From positions 1-40,633 of the forward strand of contig RCNN01000290.1 of the NCBI GenBank assembly GCA_003667245.1: DNA of 40,633 bases, read 5' to 3'. Source of the stretch: Heterostelium multicystogenum (Eukaryota; Evosea; Eumycetozoa; Acytosteliales; Acytosteliaceae). Positions 12,485-23,627 of the stretch are shown one piece after another (the first letter of the stretch is position 1; the number at the start of each line of letters is the position of its first letter). A program made the translations under genes and the position numbers. The notes beneath the pieces were generated by a model, which was given only the letters and a program-made list of their open reading frames with translations, was not told where the DNA came from and searched no databases.

Positions 12485-13520
12485 CTATCCAATATTTGTA
12501 CATAGAAAAAGCTCTAAATGTTCGCTTATTAAAAATCTTTTGGAAATACAATTGATTTGGGAGTCTCTAAATGTCTGCTTAATAATTTGCTATATTCAAG
12601 TAGGACAAGATTTTCGGCAATACAAAAGCTGGCAAACAAAGATATTTTGGTATTTTGGGGTACGAAATCGAGAATGCTTTTCATAAGGTCAATATATCCA
12701 TAATGCACGATATCTTCGAAAGATTCAAAGATTAAATATTTAAGTTTTGAGATATCAAGCACCGATCTCGTTAGAAAATCCAATAGTCTCCCGGGTGTTC
12801 CCATTATAAATATGATGTCTTTCTGATTTGACTTCCTTAATATCCGGAATGATTGGTACTCCACCAATCAACATTTTAATTTTCAGGACCATTCATATAT
12901 CGACCTAGATATTTAAATATCTGGGCAAGATATTAGCATGCAACGATACTTTGTCTCATTTCTAATAGTTACAGGTAGTATTGTTTGTGTATTGGTCCGA
13001 GTTGGTGATAATATAAGTGCTTGACAAAAGTCTTGTGAAGTATCTATATGGTTAAGTATTGCCAGTGTGTAGGCTGTAATCGCTGTGATAGAATCACAGC
13101 AATTACTAACATGTATCTCCACATCATTCAGCAGCGGAGGTATCACTCTACGATGAACAGACGATGTTACATTGCTGCCATTGTACTCAACCATTGCCTT
13201 GATAATATGATGTTTTATCTGCATTGACTCAAATGTATCACCCACCAATCAACAAGTAATCACTCTTAACTCCATCCTCAAACAACCTATCACACAATAA
13301 TATGTTAAAATCCATCGGACATAAATATTAATCAAATCCTTGATTCAGCTGACGATTGACTGCTCTGACATATAGCTGTTGTTAAGTGAATGACTTACTT
13401 TTCAATGCGATTGATAAGATCGATGTGCATTTGTATATTCTTTCTTATAACAACATTTAGTAATATCTTACGAAATAACAGTGTTCGATTACTGTCACTA
13501 TCATTATCATTGCTATTCAT
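12485..13520 (-). CDS. eIF4A-like DEAD-box pseudo-helicase, single RecA domain
   Basis: Exon 1 (13399-13520) starts MNSNDNDSDSNRTLLFRKIL. An intron at 13287-13398 (GTAAGT...ATAG) joins in frame to LFEDGVKSDYLLIGGD (a GGG run there carries one extra G), then TFESMQIKHHIIKAM. The rest aligns with RecA domain 1 of eIF4A: HRRVIPPLLNDVEIHV, YTLAILNHIDTSQDFCQALI, LSPTRTN, LAQIFKYLGRYMNGPEN, MLIGGVPIIPDIKEVKS, IIFIMGTPGRLLDFLTRSVL, LDISKLKYLIFESFED. Motifs are degraded. The Q-motif Gln is lost, Walker A (GTGKT) reads CCDSITA, PTREL reads PTRTN, DEAD reads ESFE and SAT reads FAS; only TPGR is kept. The protein ends at 12485-12487 just past domain 1 (SEHLELFLCTNIG), with no RecA domain 2. It should neither bind ATP normally nor unwind RNA. 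It could be a regulatory decoy or a decaying gene; the clean intron and long open frames favour a made protein. Confidence 0.7.
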
Positions 13521-14489
13521 CTTTATTTAAAGATATATAATATATTTCAAACTGATCGGGGGGTAAATAGACTAATAAGATTGTCTATTTGCAAATCTAT
13601 TTTTATAATTAATTTCATTTTATTTAAAATTTTGCAAAAGAGTCAAATTGGACTCATTGAATCTCTGATGGTTGCCCAACACAACAAAACATTAGAATAA
13701 TGAAATCCATGAAAAACCCAACAACAGGCTTTAATAATTTCAATTTCATTTAAATGAAACATTATTATTGTTGTTGTTAATCTTACAACCAAATCTATTT
13801 ATAATAATTACTATTAAAAGAATATCAATTCAATCAACTACAACACATATATAAGAATAACGAAATACTTTATCAAGACTAAATTACTATATATCATATT
13901 AAGCTTATATCATAACATCATATTACTGTATCAATAATAAAAATAGTTTTTTATTTAACATTAGCATTAGCACCACTATAATTAATAGTCATAGTAATAA
14001 TACAAACCAATCTAAAATAATATTATCAACTCACATTCATCAAATAAATCAATACTATTTATATAAAATATACATATTCCTTTGCTTTGAATTAAGCAAA
14101 CAAACAAACAACATTAACACAACACATTTGCTAATCAAAAAAGGAGAAAATTAATTACAAATTATATTTGAAACACTTGACTTGCAATTAAACCCCAACA
14201 ACACTACTTACTTATCTGTTCATTGTTTTGTTTGATCAAACAATCAAATCACCACTTGCTTATTGTTATTATTGCTTCTGATCTGGTTATATTTATTTTT
14301 TACAATTATTATTATTATTCAAAATAAAATATACCTAATCGATCTATCTTTTGAATAAATTTATACTACATATAATTTAGTTTAGTTTAGCTTTATCTTT
14401 TGGGATCAAAAGAAAAACAACAGGAAAACTAGAGAGTAAAAGTAATACTAGAGATATAGATATATTTATATGTTTATAGCGGGACAAAA
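13521..14489. other. AT-rich promoter spacer between divergent genes
   Basis: This spacer separates the divergent eIF4A-like (minus) and GxcB (plus) genes. It is very AT-rich with short tandem motifs, and ends in TTTAGTTTAG and an AG-rich leader just before the GxcB start. It likely holds both promoters. No gene is seen. Confidence 0.6.
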
Positions 14490-17400
14490 ATGATGTTTCA
14501 TGGAAATTTAATATCGTCACCACAAAAGAAAAGTCCTGCAAAATTGACATTTTCCCCTAGCACTCCACCACCTCCATTGCAAGTCTCCAATTTGACAAAC
14601 GATGTAGAAGCCAAGAAAAAGACAAAGCTCTCCCAGTCGGCGGAGCTCGAGATCACTGTTCGCAAGTGGGTCTCTGATGTGCTGAAAGAGAACTACAACG
14701 ACCTGTCAGTGTCATTTTCAGCGCTGTTCAAGAGTGGCGTCTTGCTGTGTAGGCTGATAAACACCATAAAGCCTGGCTCCATTAAGAAGATCAATGAATC
14801 AACTGTATCATTCAAGCAACTCGAGAATATTGAAAACTTCCTCAAGGCCTGTACCGCCATAGGAATGCTCGATGTCCACCTGTTCAACTCTATCGATCTC
14901 TTTGAGGACAAAGACATCTCACTTGTTATCACAACACTGGCCGTACTAGGTAAATTCGCTGCCAAGGTTGAGGGCTACACAGGTCCACATTTAGCTGGTG
15001 AGAAAAAGGTAAATAATTGATCGAAAAATCAATTGAGCTGAATTGAAACTAACCAAAGCAAAACAAATAGACGATAAAAATAACTACTACACCATCACCG
15101 CCTTTATTTGTAAATGGCACAGAAGCAGGAAAGTCAACTTCAGGTGTACAGAAAAACAATGTCAGTTGGAATACCAGTGGAAAATAACTCAGATGCAAAC
15201 AGATTGAATAGTAGTAATAACCCGAATGCAAAGAAGACAAAATGGAGAAAATCAGTTAAGCCACCATCGGTAACACCACTAAATTTAGATATATCCACAA
15301 AAGAAGCATTTAAATATTCACCAGAGTTGGAACAATCCGCAAAGGATTGGATTGAACGTTTAACTTCCGAAAAAATTCCAATTTCCATCATTTAGAACAT
15401 CTTTAAAAGATGGTGTGTTATTATGCAAGTATGTATTTATTTAAACTCGAATTGATGTACTATCCATTTAATTGTTTACTAATTGTTGCTCATCAAATGA
15501 ATTTAGAGTTATAAATAAGATAAGACCAGGAACTATACATTATATAAATACAGGAAAATCTAGCTTCAAAACAAATGGAGAATATTGCCAACTATTGCAT
15601 GGCTGTACAACGTTGGGACTGCAGCCAACTGATCTTTTCGACATTCCAGATTTGTACGAAGAAAAGAATATAAATTTGGTGATTTCCAACATCCATGTTT
15701 TAGCGAATCACGTGCACAAAACTATTGGCAAACTCGATTCCTGCCATTAAGCAACCTGATTCCAGTGGATCCAACCATAATAAGCTTTATGCATCGCTTG
15801 TACATTCCAGATTTGGTGCGTGCTCTTCAAACTCGTTCTGGAGAAGCCGCACCTGAAGATTTGCCAGAGCTGATGGCATGGATGAACGGGCACCTAAAGA
15901 ACAGAGGAATGGAATGTAAAGATATTTCGTGGGATTTAAAGAGTGGAGTATTGCTCCTATCATTACTTGAAGAAATCAGCTCACAGAGAGTCGGTATTTA
16001 CAGCAAAGATCCCATTCTACCATGGCACTTCATGCAAAACATTTTCCTACTGCTCAACTTTATGAGAGAAAACTCTACTTTTAATGTTGGAACCATTTCA
16101 GCCCATGGTAAATATTAACCTACAACCATAGTCTTAAATCTATATCAATATATTAACCTATCCATATCAATCCATCTATATAGATATATTTAATGGAAAT
16201 GTAGTTTCACTATGTAATTTAATTAGATTGATTAGAGAGAACTTTGATAGAGATCACTTTTTCAAGAGTGTACCACTGGATACTAGAAGACAAAAAGTTA
16301 TTGAGGAAATTGTTTCAACCGAACAGGCATATGTCAAGTCACTTTCTGTCGTTTTCCATACTCTTATTGTACAGCTACAGCTTCTCAGCGATGCAGACTC
16401 TGCGGGCCAACAGCCTCTTATTTTCTCCTGATGACATATTTTCAGTGTTTGGCAACTGGGATAATATTCTACGTGCACATATTATTTTACAACGTGAATT
16501 TGAAGATAGACTATCGAAATGGAACGATGATTCTACATTTGGAGATATATTTTTACAAAAAGTATGTAATCAATCATTAACCTGTTTTGATCAACTAATC
16601 ACTAACTTTCCAAATATGTAGTGTGGATTTTTAAAGGATACCTATACAGATTATATAAATAAACTATGATAAACTCATACCAGAGAATAAAGAGGTTGAG
16701 AAAAGCCAACCGATCATTTGATGAATCCGTCAACAATTTCGAGGTCATACAAGACTCTACCAATGGATTGGATTTGGCAAGCTATTTGATTATGGCCCAT
16801 TCAACGTATTCCAAGATATCTTTTACTTCTCAAAGAGGTCTTGAAATACACACCAAATACACATCCAGACTATGACATGCTTCTCAAAGCTAAGGAAACC
16901 ATCCGTCAAGTGGCTGACCATGTCAATGAGAGCAAGATGATGTTTGACAACACCAGAAAGATACAATCCATTCAAGAGTCAATATCCGAAATTACATTTG
17001 TAAGTTTAAAAAGATCTTCGGTCCCAAACAAACTAGCCAGCGACTAACCAATACTTTCCCCTCACTCATAGAATCTAAATGAAGTGCCTGATCGAAGATA
17101 CATTAGGGAAGGATTCTTGGAGATTGACGAGGCATTCAATAAGAATGCATATTTCTTTTTGTTCAACGATATCTTGCTATATGTTAAATATAAGCCCTCA
17201 GAAGACACTGGAAAGGAATTTAAGGTAAGTCCTACAACAACGTTGAGCTTGTTCTGTCAGCAATGAAGCTAATTAAATATAACTACTTTAGTATAAGGAA
17301 GTTTTCTCAATGTCTGATGTAATTGATATCAATGATATCTTGTCGGATGACGAAGATTCAGATGAAGAGAAGCAACAAACATCAACATTTAGAGGTAGAC

Positions 17401-17852
17401 AGCAACAGAAACAAAAGAAACCAGCATTTGAGATTGAAACACATGAATTTGCGTTGATATTGATCGCTGAATCAGAGTTGGAAAAGAGAGCATGGATGGA
17501 AGATATAAGATCATGTATACAGAATAACTTAATCAAAGACGAAGATCAGCTGAGCGATCTGTCACTTGATGCGTCTGATGATGAATTCGACCCTGATAAT
17601 AATAATGAGTATGAAACAGATGCTGAAATCGATGACAACACAACAAATGCAGAGGAAGCTAACAACAACCAGCATCCAGAAGCAACAACAGAGTCAAATA
17701 ACGATGATCAACTTTCAATGGCTATGAATCAAAATACATTATTAGATGTCGAGAGTCCCAATACAATGACATCATCATCTGACTCTGATTTAGAACTTGG
17801 TAAATTCAGGTCATTTAAACCTGGTGAAGTTCATTATATAATAAAGCACTAG
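14490..17852 (+). CDS. gxcB: GxcB/Trix: triple CH-domain RhoGEF (DH-PH)
   Basis: The predicted protein has three calponin-homology domains, then a DH-PH exchange module for Rho/Rac. CH1 (about 14640-14970): ELEITVRKWVSDVL, FKSGVLLCRLINTIKPGS. CH2 (about 15320-15740): LEQSAKDWIERLTSEKI, DGVLLCK, VINKIRPGTIHYI, with an intron at 15429-15506. CH3 (about 15860-16230): DLPELMAWMNGHL, WDLKSGVLLLSLLEEIS. DH (about 16260-16990): RRQKVIEEIVSTEQAYVKSL and the hallmark PIQRIPRYLLLLKEVLKYTP. PH (about 17085-17550): YIREGFLEIDEAF, FLFNDILLYVKYKP, HEFALILIAESELEKRAWME. The tail is acidic and Asn-rich. This order matches Dictyostelium Trix, reported to act with actin and in exocytosis of endosomes. Introns lie at about 15009-15070, 16106-16180, 16560-16620, 16999-17070 and 17225-17292. 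A few single-base shifts occur. It converges on the transporter gene 62 bp downstream. Confidence 0.85.
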
Positions 17853-17913
17853 ACAGTAATATATATAAATATAAAGTTCTGTATATCTATAACCAATTAA
17901 ATATAACCATTAT

Positions 17914-19754
17914 TTATTCAAATGAGGATCTTAATATCATTTTGGGATTATCAAGATGGTGATTGTCAACATGATGTTGATCTTCTTTTTCATTTGATGT
18001 TAAATAGGTGCTGGATAACAACGATGATGACGATACTGCTTTTTTGCTATTGATCAACTCAATGCTGTCGGAAGTGCTTTCTTGCTGCTGTAGTTTCAGA
18101 AGCTTCTTAGCTTCGATGTATCTCTCCATTATTTGGAAGGAAATAAATAGAATCAAACCAAATATCGTCATTGATAGAATCGTCAGATACATTGCGACTG
18201 GGCCAGACTCCTCTAGTATTCTACCTGCAGCTAAAGCACCAACACCCATACCCAATCCGAGGTAAACGCTGTAAAGCAACGACTGACTAGTTGCTTCCAG
18301 ACCTTTTGGTGCCAAGTCTGAGCAGATTCGAGATCCTGCACTCCAGATCGATGCAAAAATAATACCATGAAGCAACTCTACAGGTAAAATGGACCATGCA
18401 TTCAATTCCATCTTTAAAATAAATATATAGGACAATACTCTAACAACCAATGCCAAATGTGATAGAATAATCATCTTCATTGTACCTAATCTATCTAATA
18501 TCTGTTTACCAAAGAAAAAGAATACTAATTCCTGTATGAAATATGATATTATAATAATTAGAGGGGTTGACAAGTCAACAAGTTGCTATGAATAGACTTA
18601 CGAATACAATGTTTAGAACAGAACCAACTCCAACTAGAGTTGATGTTCCTTTGAGGTGGTCGATGATAATGATACCCAGAAAGTTGTTATTCATAGCCAT
18701 TCCTGTACCGACAATGAAAGCATTTAATAGGAAACACATAAGTCTGTAGTTCGAAAATAGAATGACCAATGACTGTCCAAATGTGAGCTTTGTTTCAATT
18801 ACTTTCTTACTATCTAGATCCTCTATTTCTATTTCTTCTGTATCATCATCGATGACAGGCTCTGTCTTTTGTGAATCTTCTGCACTTCCATCGCCTTCCG
18901 TTTGTTGCTTGTTTGTCTCCTCCTCAGCAGTATCTGCCAATGGTGTTGTTGCATCTTTACTAATGTCAGCGATACTACAAGTAGTGTCGTCCTCCAATTG
19001 TGTGAAACTGTTACTCTCCAATGGCTGATCATAGTACATATACTCAACGACGAGTCCATAGGCAAATATCATGATCGGGTAATTGATCCAGTAGACTGGT
19101 TTGCCTAGTTGTTGCGCCAGGAAATCCAACCAAAGTTGCGCTCACAGCAAAGCCAATACTACCAAACATTCTTTGCTTTCCATAGCTAAATGGAGTGGGT
19201 ATAGCATTAGCATTTGATTGATCTATCTCGACCCATCCCATCATGGAATCATTGGCTAACTTACAGGAATGAATTTTTACCTAAAACCTTATAGGTAGTT
19301 GAGTCGAGGATCGGTGTAAGTGGTGCCCATACCACTGAATTTACGATGACTATAATAATAACTAGTAGGTGATTTTCGATAAAGTAGAGCAAAAGAATAA
19401 GGAATGCACTGGTGACTGCGCATCCTAGTACAGCTCTTCGGTGGCACTTGAAACGGTCGCACACACCACTCCAAATGGGGCCGGCCAGAAATGAAAGCGA
19501 TGGTGGAAAGAAACAAGGTAATACCAACGAGTGAATCGGAGAAACCAATCGACTTGAGAAACAGCGGGACGAATGGACGGTATCCACCAAAGCAATAGAA
19601 CAACATAAAATAAAAAACCTTTGGAACGATTGGCGATGGAAACTGAAATAGATCTATTGTTCTATAGTCGATGGTTTCGTCAGCGCCGACTCGACCAGAG
19701 CCACCGCCAGTGTGTCTCTTTTTTAAATTTAATAAATGCCTCCTCAACAAACAT
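17914..19754 (-). CDS. MFSD6-like major facilitator superfamily transporter
   Basis: This is a polytopic membrane protein of the MFS_1-like/MFSD6 group; the substrate is unknown. Start ATG 19752-19754 (MFVEEAF) or a shifted equivalent. The N-terminal half: PIVPKVFYFMLFYCFGGYRP, FLKSIGFSDSLVGITLFLST, IWSGVCDRFKCHRRAVLG (the cytosolic loop 2 MFS signature region), VWAPLTPILDSTTYKVLG, QRMFGSIGFAVSATLVGF. A long acidic central loop follows (about 18790-19020; EETNKQQTEGDGSAEDSQKT). The second half: FGQSLVILFSNYRLMCFLLN, LGTMKMIILSHLALVVRVLS, PVELLHGIIFASIWSAGSRI, SQSLLYSVYLGLGMGVGALA. The last pair resembles the conserved helix 10-11 region of MFSD6. An intron lies at 18532-18601. Frame shifts at about 19090-19130, 19245-19260 and 19480-19530 look like errors. 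Stop at 17914-17916. Confidence 0.8.
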
Positions 19755-19804
19755 CTTTCACAGTAGTAGTATCTATTTAACTATTGGCTAAAGCTATCTA
19801 TAGA

Positions 19805-20139
19805 TTAGATTCGTATCCAAAAAACTATGGTGAGTTGTAAAATTAGTGTAATGATGCCAATGAGATAGGCTAATTTAAGTGGTATCTCCGTTGTAATTTC
19901 TATATGAATAGCTATTAGAAAACTGAGTAATACTACTATTAATGATATAGATAGATAGATAGAGGAGTTGTATCTTTACATTCAATATCTAAACTATAAT
20001 GTTTATTAGAGTAAAAGAAATGTAATGTTGCTGTTGTGGTAGAAATGTTAGGGTCCTTGTCTTCGTTTTGTCGTTCATAAATTATTGCGATCCTGCTAAA
20101 AATGTAATGTAAAGTTGGTTTGCAAACCAAAGGATGCAT
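19805..20139 (-). CDS. Small membrane protein, two predicted helices, uncharacterised
   Basis: The first part reads MHPLVCKPTLHYIFSRIAII then YERQNEDKDPNISTTTATLH and FFYSNKHYSLDIECKDTTPL. The frame then changes inside a (CTAT)4 run and continues ISLIVVLLSFLIAIHIEIT, TEIPLKLAYLIGIITLILQL, TIVFWIRI, stop at 19805-19807. The C-terminal half is a hydrophobic hairpin. The true 5' end may instead be the acceptor TTTTTAGCAG at about 20099-20108, with exons further upstream; 20160-20300 has an open minus stretch (KILIWGVASKDNESLKNL). The stop lies only about 50 bp from the start of the downstream transporter on the same strand. No family is recognised. Confidence 0.5.
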
Positions 20140-20662
20140 CTTGTGTTAGTCATAAAAACCTGCAAAAATCAAAAATTCATAAATTCTTTAATGATTCATT
20201 GTCTTTGCTAGCGACACCCCAGATTAGAATTTTCCTTTTAAATAAAAGTGAGAAAATAATTATAATTTTGATTCTGTTTGTTCTGCTCAAATCTACTTAT
20301 TGTGATATTAGTCTGAAATTGATTTACCAATTCACTTTTTTTTAAAAATCTTTATTGTTTGTATTTTTATTCGAGGTTTGAGTTGAATGTAAGATTACAT
20401 ATCTGATGAAATGTCCAAGTCGAAGGTCACTCTATTTCAACTCTAATTCATAAAGGATTTTCAATCACCCTCACCTTTAAGTTCTGTTTAGTATTCATTC
20501 AATCATCATTGAATACAATCAATTGGAGGAGAGAAGGATTATGATTGGAGTGTGTTTGTATTTGATGGACGACAGAATTGGATAGATGGTTTAGTAGAAT
20601 GGAATATCTTTATTTAATTGACCTGCTTGATCAGAATGAACTGCGGATGTCCATTATAAATT
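20140..20662. other. Spacer upstream of small membrane protein and 3' of phosphatase
   Basis: This is the interval between the small membrane protein and the phosphatase stop, both minus strand. 20160-20345 is open on both strands; the minus reading could be an upstream exon. The remainder, 20350-20660, shows short open pieces only and is probably 3' UTR and promoter. No firm gene is seen. Confidence 0.4.
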
Positions 20663-21925
20663 TTAGTCGAAAAATCCTTTTACAATCCATTGAGAATCAA
20701 TTACTTTTCTATCTTGATTTGATAAGAATTGCCATAGGATATGAGTGTCATTTTGAACGAGCAACTGCGCATATCCAAAGGTACTAAATCTCGCTGCTGA
20801 CCAATCTGGAGTCGGATAAATAAAATCTTTATCCAATCCTTCTTGATTGCCGGGTGTACCAATGACCATGTGAATAGTACCTCCAGGGTAATCATAGTTC
20901 CCAATACTCATCTGCTGATATACTGGGTAGGTTCGTTCATAAGCATGAGTATGTCCAGCTAAAAATATGTCTACGTTGTATTTCTGAAAAAGTCCACCAA
21001 TAGTTGACTCAATCAATGCTCTCAGTGTTTGCTTTCTACACCAATCCCATTGCGTCGAGCAATAATAGGGTCTGTGTGCATATGCAATTACCCATCCAGT
21101 TGGATTATGACGTCGATATTTCTCAAGATCTGATTTATCCATTGGTATTGTCTGGTGAATGGAGAAAGATCGGACTCTGAACTGAAAGCTAAGAAATGCA
21201 CTCCATTGTAGTTGTACGAGTACCAAGGCTCATCAGATGATCCAGGCATATTAAAGGTTTGTTGATACGAAACCAACGAGTGGAAAACATCATGATTTCC
21301 TGGTGTGGTCATGTATGGAATAGTTGAAGATATTGGTTCAATCGATTTGAGAAAATCATTCCACACTGTTTGGTTTCCTTGTTCAGTTCTATTGTAGTCA
21401 CAATACGAAATATCGCCAACATGCAAAACCATATTGTATCTGTGGACATTCTGCTTCAAAATTGCTACTGTTTCGTTGTATCCTTCGCCATTTCCATATC
21501 ACCATAAACTGCAATATTAAATGGCTTCACTTTCGTAGAAGGTGCCTCCACTGTTTCATTAGACTCGAATGACCGAGTAGTAAATTTATATATCGGAGAA
21601 TATGATTTTGATTGATTCCACCAACCACATAATAATAAGTAGTCTCGGATGTTAGATTGCCCAATAACACTGAATGTGACAATCCAGTCCATAATTCACT
21701 TGTATATCTGGTGGGCTGAGAAGTGACTTTTAGAATTTTATTGGCATTCAATTGCTTCCTTGTGAAATCTACCATGTAATTATATCCAGTTGTAAAATGA
21801 ACTAAACTATCGCCAACATCTCCCTCTGTATGCCATGTAATGACCATTTCCGATGGAACTGATGTCAAAGCTAACTTTACATTTTGTGGTTGTACAACAC
21901 CCAATGATTTTTCCACTGAGTTCAA
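20663..21925 (-). CDS. Purple acid phosphatase (metallophosphoesterase)
   Basis: This is a predicted dinuclear-metal phosphatase, usually secreted or lysosomal. An N-terminal fibronectin-III-like domain (about 21580-21890) has VITWHTEGDVGDSLVHF and SVLLGNLTSETTYYYVVGG. The catalytic domain shows the metal ligands in order: AVYGDM (an apparently missing G gives GDMG), HVGDISYCDY, TTPGNHD, IAYAHRPYYC and LAGHTHAYERTYPV. All expected Asp, Tyr, Asn and His ligands are therefore present. The C-terminal strand region FSTFGYAQLLVQNDTHILWQ is typical. Single-base shifts interrupt it at about 21470-21490, 21590-21600 and 21160-21180. The coding part begins after an acceptor-like TTGAACTCAG at about 21912-21921; no in-frame Met or signal peptide is seen, so a first exon is probably upstream. 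Stop at 20663-20665. Confidence 0.85.
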
Positions 21926-22195
21926 TTAATACAAAATAAATGTATATTAATATATAGAATTTCATTTGGAATTAAGATATCTTTTCAAAGAATAAATAAG
22001 ATAAAGTATATTTAACGAATTATGATTTATCGATCCAAATGATAATTAAAAATTATAAATATTAATGAAAATAAGATAGTATAAATATTATCGTTATAAT
22101 TATTTAAATCATTCCATTTAATAATAAATATTCAATTTTGGATAAAATATGAAATTAAGTCGGAGATATTGAATTTCTTTTCTATTCACCAATAT
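21926..22195. other. AT-rich spacer upstream of phosphatase
   Basis: This very AT-rich stretch upstream of the phosphatase may be an intron to a signal-peptide exon or the promoter. No gene is seen. Confidence 0.4.
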
Positions 22196-22641
22196 TTAGG
22201 ATTTGGTGTTGGTATTTAATGTTGGTGTGAAACAATCATTAAACTCTGGTGATTTGAAGATATTATTGGTTAGATAAGATGGAACACTTGTATCTAATAA
22301 CTACTTTTATTATTTGTTTATATTTTGATGATGGTCGATCACTAGATAAAAAAGACTTTCATATTTTACATTATTCCTACCCTCTATTCTTTCTATACTT
22401 TCCGACTTTTAACTTTTATTCGAAAAAAGTACTACCATCTACAATTAATATCGAAGAGAAGTCAGACAAATAATCAAATATTATAATTTCCATATGTTGT
22501 CAAATGAATCAGTGTGAGTAGTGGTAGAGTACCAAAATAGTGTGTGTTGGATGTGGATGTGGGAAAACTGAATGACTAGTGCTATCCTCAAATCAATGTG
22601 GTATTTCTAACAGACGAAATTGTTTGATAATTTTCTACCAT
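22196..22641 (-). CDS. Uncharacterised gene read as fragments in three frames
   Basis: No long frame exists, but successive minus-strand pieces look coding and follow each other with small shifts: MVENYQTISSVRNTTLI (from ATG 22639-22641), DSTSHSVFPHPHPTHTI, STTTHTDSFDNIWKL, FDYLSDFSSILIVDGSTFFE, SSDRPSSKYKQIIK, then LLDTSVPSYLTNNIFKSPEF and NDCFTPTLNTNTKS before a stop at 22196-22198. Composition is richer than in the flanks. It is either a small gene hit by the same single-base errors as its neighbours, or a decayed gene. No family is recognised. Confidence 0.35.
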
Positions 22642-22885
22642 CTCATTATAATAAAGGAATGGATATATAAGCTATTTCACATGAATCACATAATTTCATC
22701 ATCATCTAAAGCTTGCTTTCAATAATATTTAACAAAAGTGAAACAAAAAAAATGAGTGATATGCAAAAATCATGGATGTTGATGATGATGTTTTGTTTTT
22801 TTCAGCTTTTTCGTTTTATTACTAATATGACATAAAATGATAGGAACAGAATATATTTAAATGTCTGATTAATAAATTAGTCCAT
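22642..22885. other. AT-rich spacer 3' of rpsA
   Basis: This short AT-rich interval lies between the rpsA stop and the upstream unknown start, with a TTCATCATCATC run. No gene is seen. Confidence 0.5.
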
Positions 22886-23627
22886 TTATTGGGCAGCGGA
22901 CCAATCGGCAGTCTCGACTGGCTCAGCGTATTCAATAACTGGGGCTGGGGCAATGGTGAAAGCTGGGGCAACCTTCTCCTTTTCCTTCTCAAACTTCTTC
23001 GTCAGTGTCACGGAAGATGAAAGAGATCAACCTTGGTGTCCCATGGCTTGTCACGTGAGAGAGTTCCACGCAAAGAACAAGACTTCACGAGCCAAAAGCC
23101 AGAACATCAAGGCAATTGAGTTCTTACCACGGTTGTTACATGGAATAGCAATGTCAATACCGTCCAACTTGCTGTCAGTGTTGCAGAGAGCGATGGTTGG
23201 GATGTTGACGTATGAGGCTTCCATCAATGGTTGACGATCGGAGACTGGGTCACAGACGATCAACAAACGTGGTTCAGTGAACTTGGATTGGATTTGATTG
23301 GTGAAGGTACCTGGGGTGAAACGACCAGAGAAGGCAGTAGCACCGACGAAGTTGGCGAACTTCAAGACAGCACGTTGACCGTAGGCTTGAGCTGAGATAA
23401 TGGAGATATCAGCTGGGTTCTCGATGGCAACGATGACACGAGCAGCCAATTGGATCTTTTCCCAGGTCTTGGCGAGGTTGAGGATGTGAGTACCGTTATC
23501 CTTTCTTCTTCCAAACGTAGGTTTCCATGTTCTTATCACAGTTGGTGGTACCCATGTGAGTTTGACAGGCCAACATCTTAAGGATGTCGTCTTGGTGTGG
23601 GTTTAAAACATCTGGGAATTGACTCAT
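22886..23627 (-). CDS. rpsA: 40S ribosomal protein SA (uS2, laminin-receptor homologue)
   Basis: This is a component of the small ribosomal subunit needed for 18S rRNA maturation. Start ATG 23625-23627: [20 protein letters not shown]. Conserved blocks follow: [119 protein letters not shown]. The C-terminal acidic tail typical of the family ends [17 protein letters not shown] at 22886-22888. Shifts at about 23510, 23010-23030 and 22990 (IFRDTDEEV lies in a different frame from the tail) break the frame. As this gene is essential and normally unbroken, they are strong evidence of sequence error. Length fits the family. Confidence 0.93.

Noticed and set aside
17288..17536. Cys/Ser-rich open frame on minus
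   Set aside because: It is antisense to the GxcB PH domain, which has clear conserved blocks.
22279..22473. 64-codon plus frame, aromatic-rich
   Set aside because: The minus strand gives more plausible protein pieces; composition fits a complement artefact.
22886..23627. rpsA as a pseudogene because of its frame breaks
   Set aside because: Neighbouring genes of all kinds carry the same type of break, so sequence error is the simpler reading.
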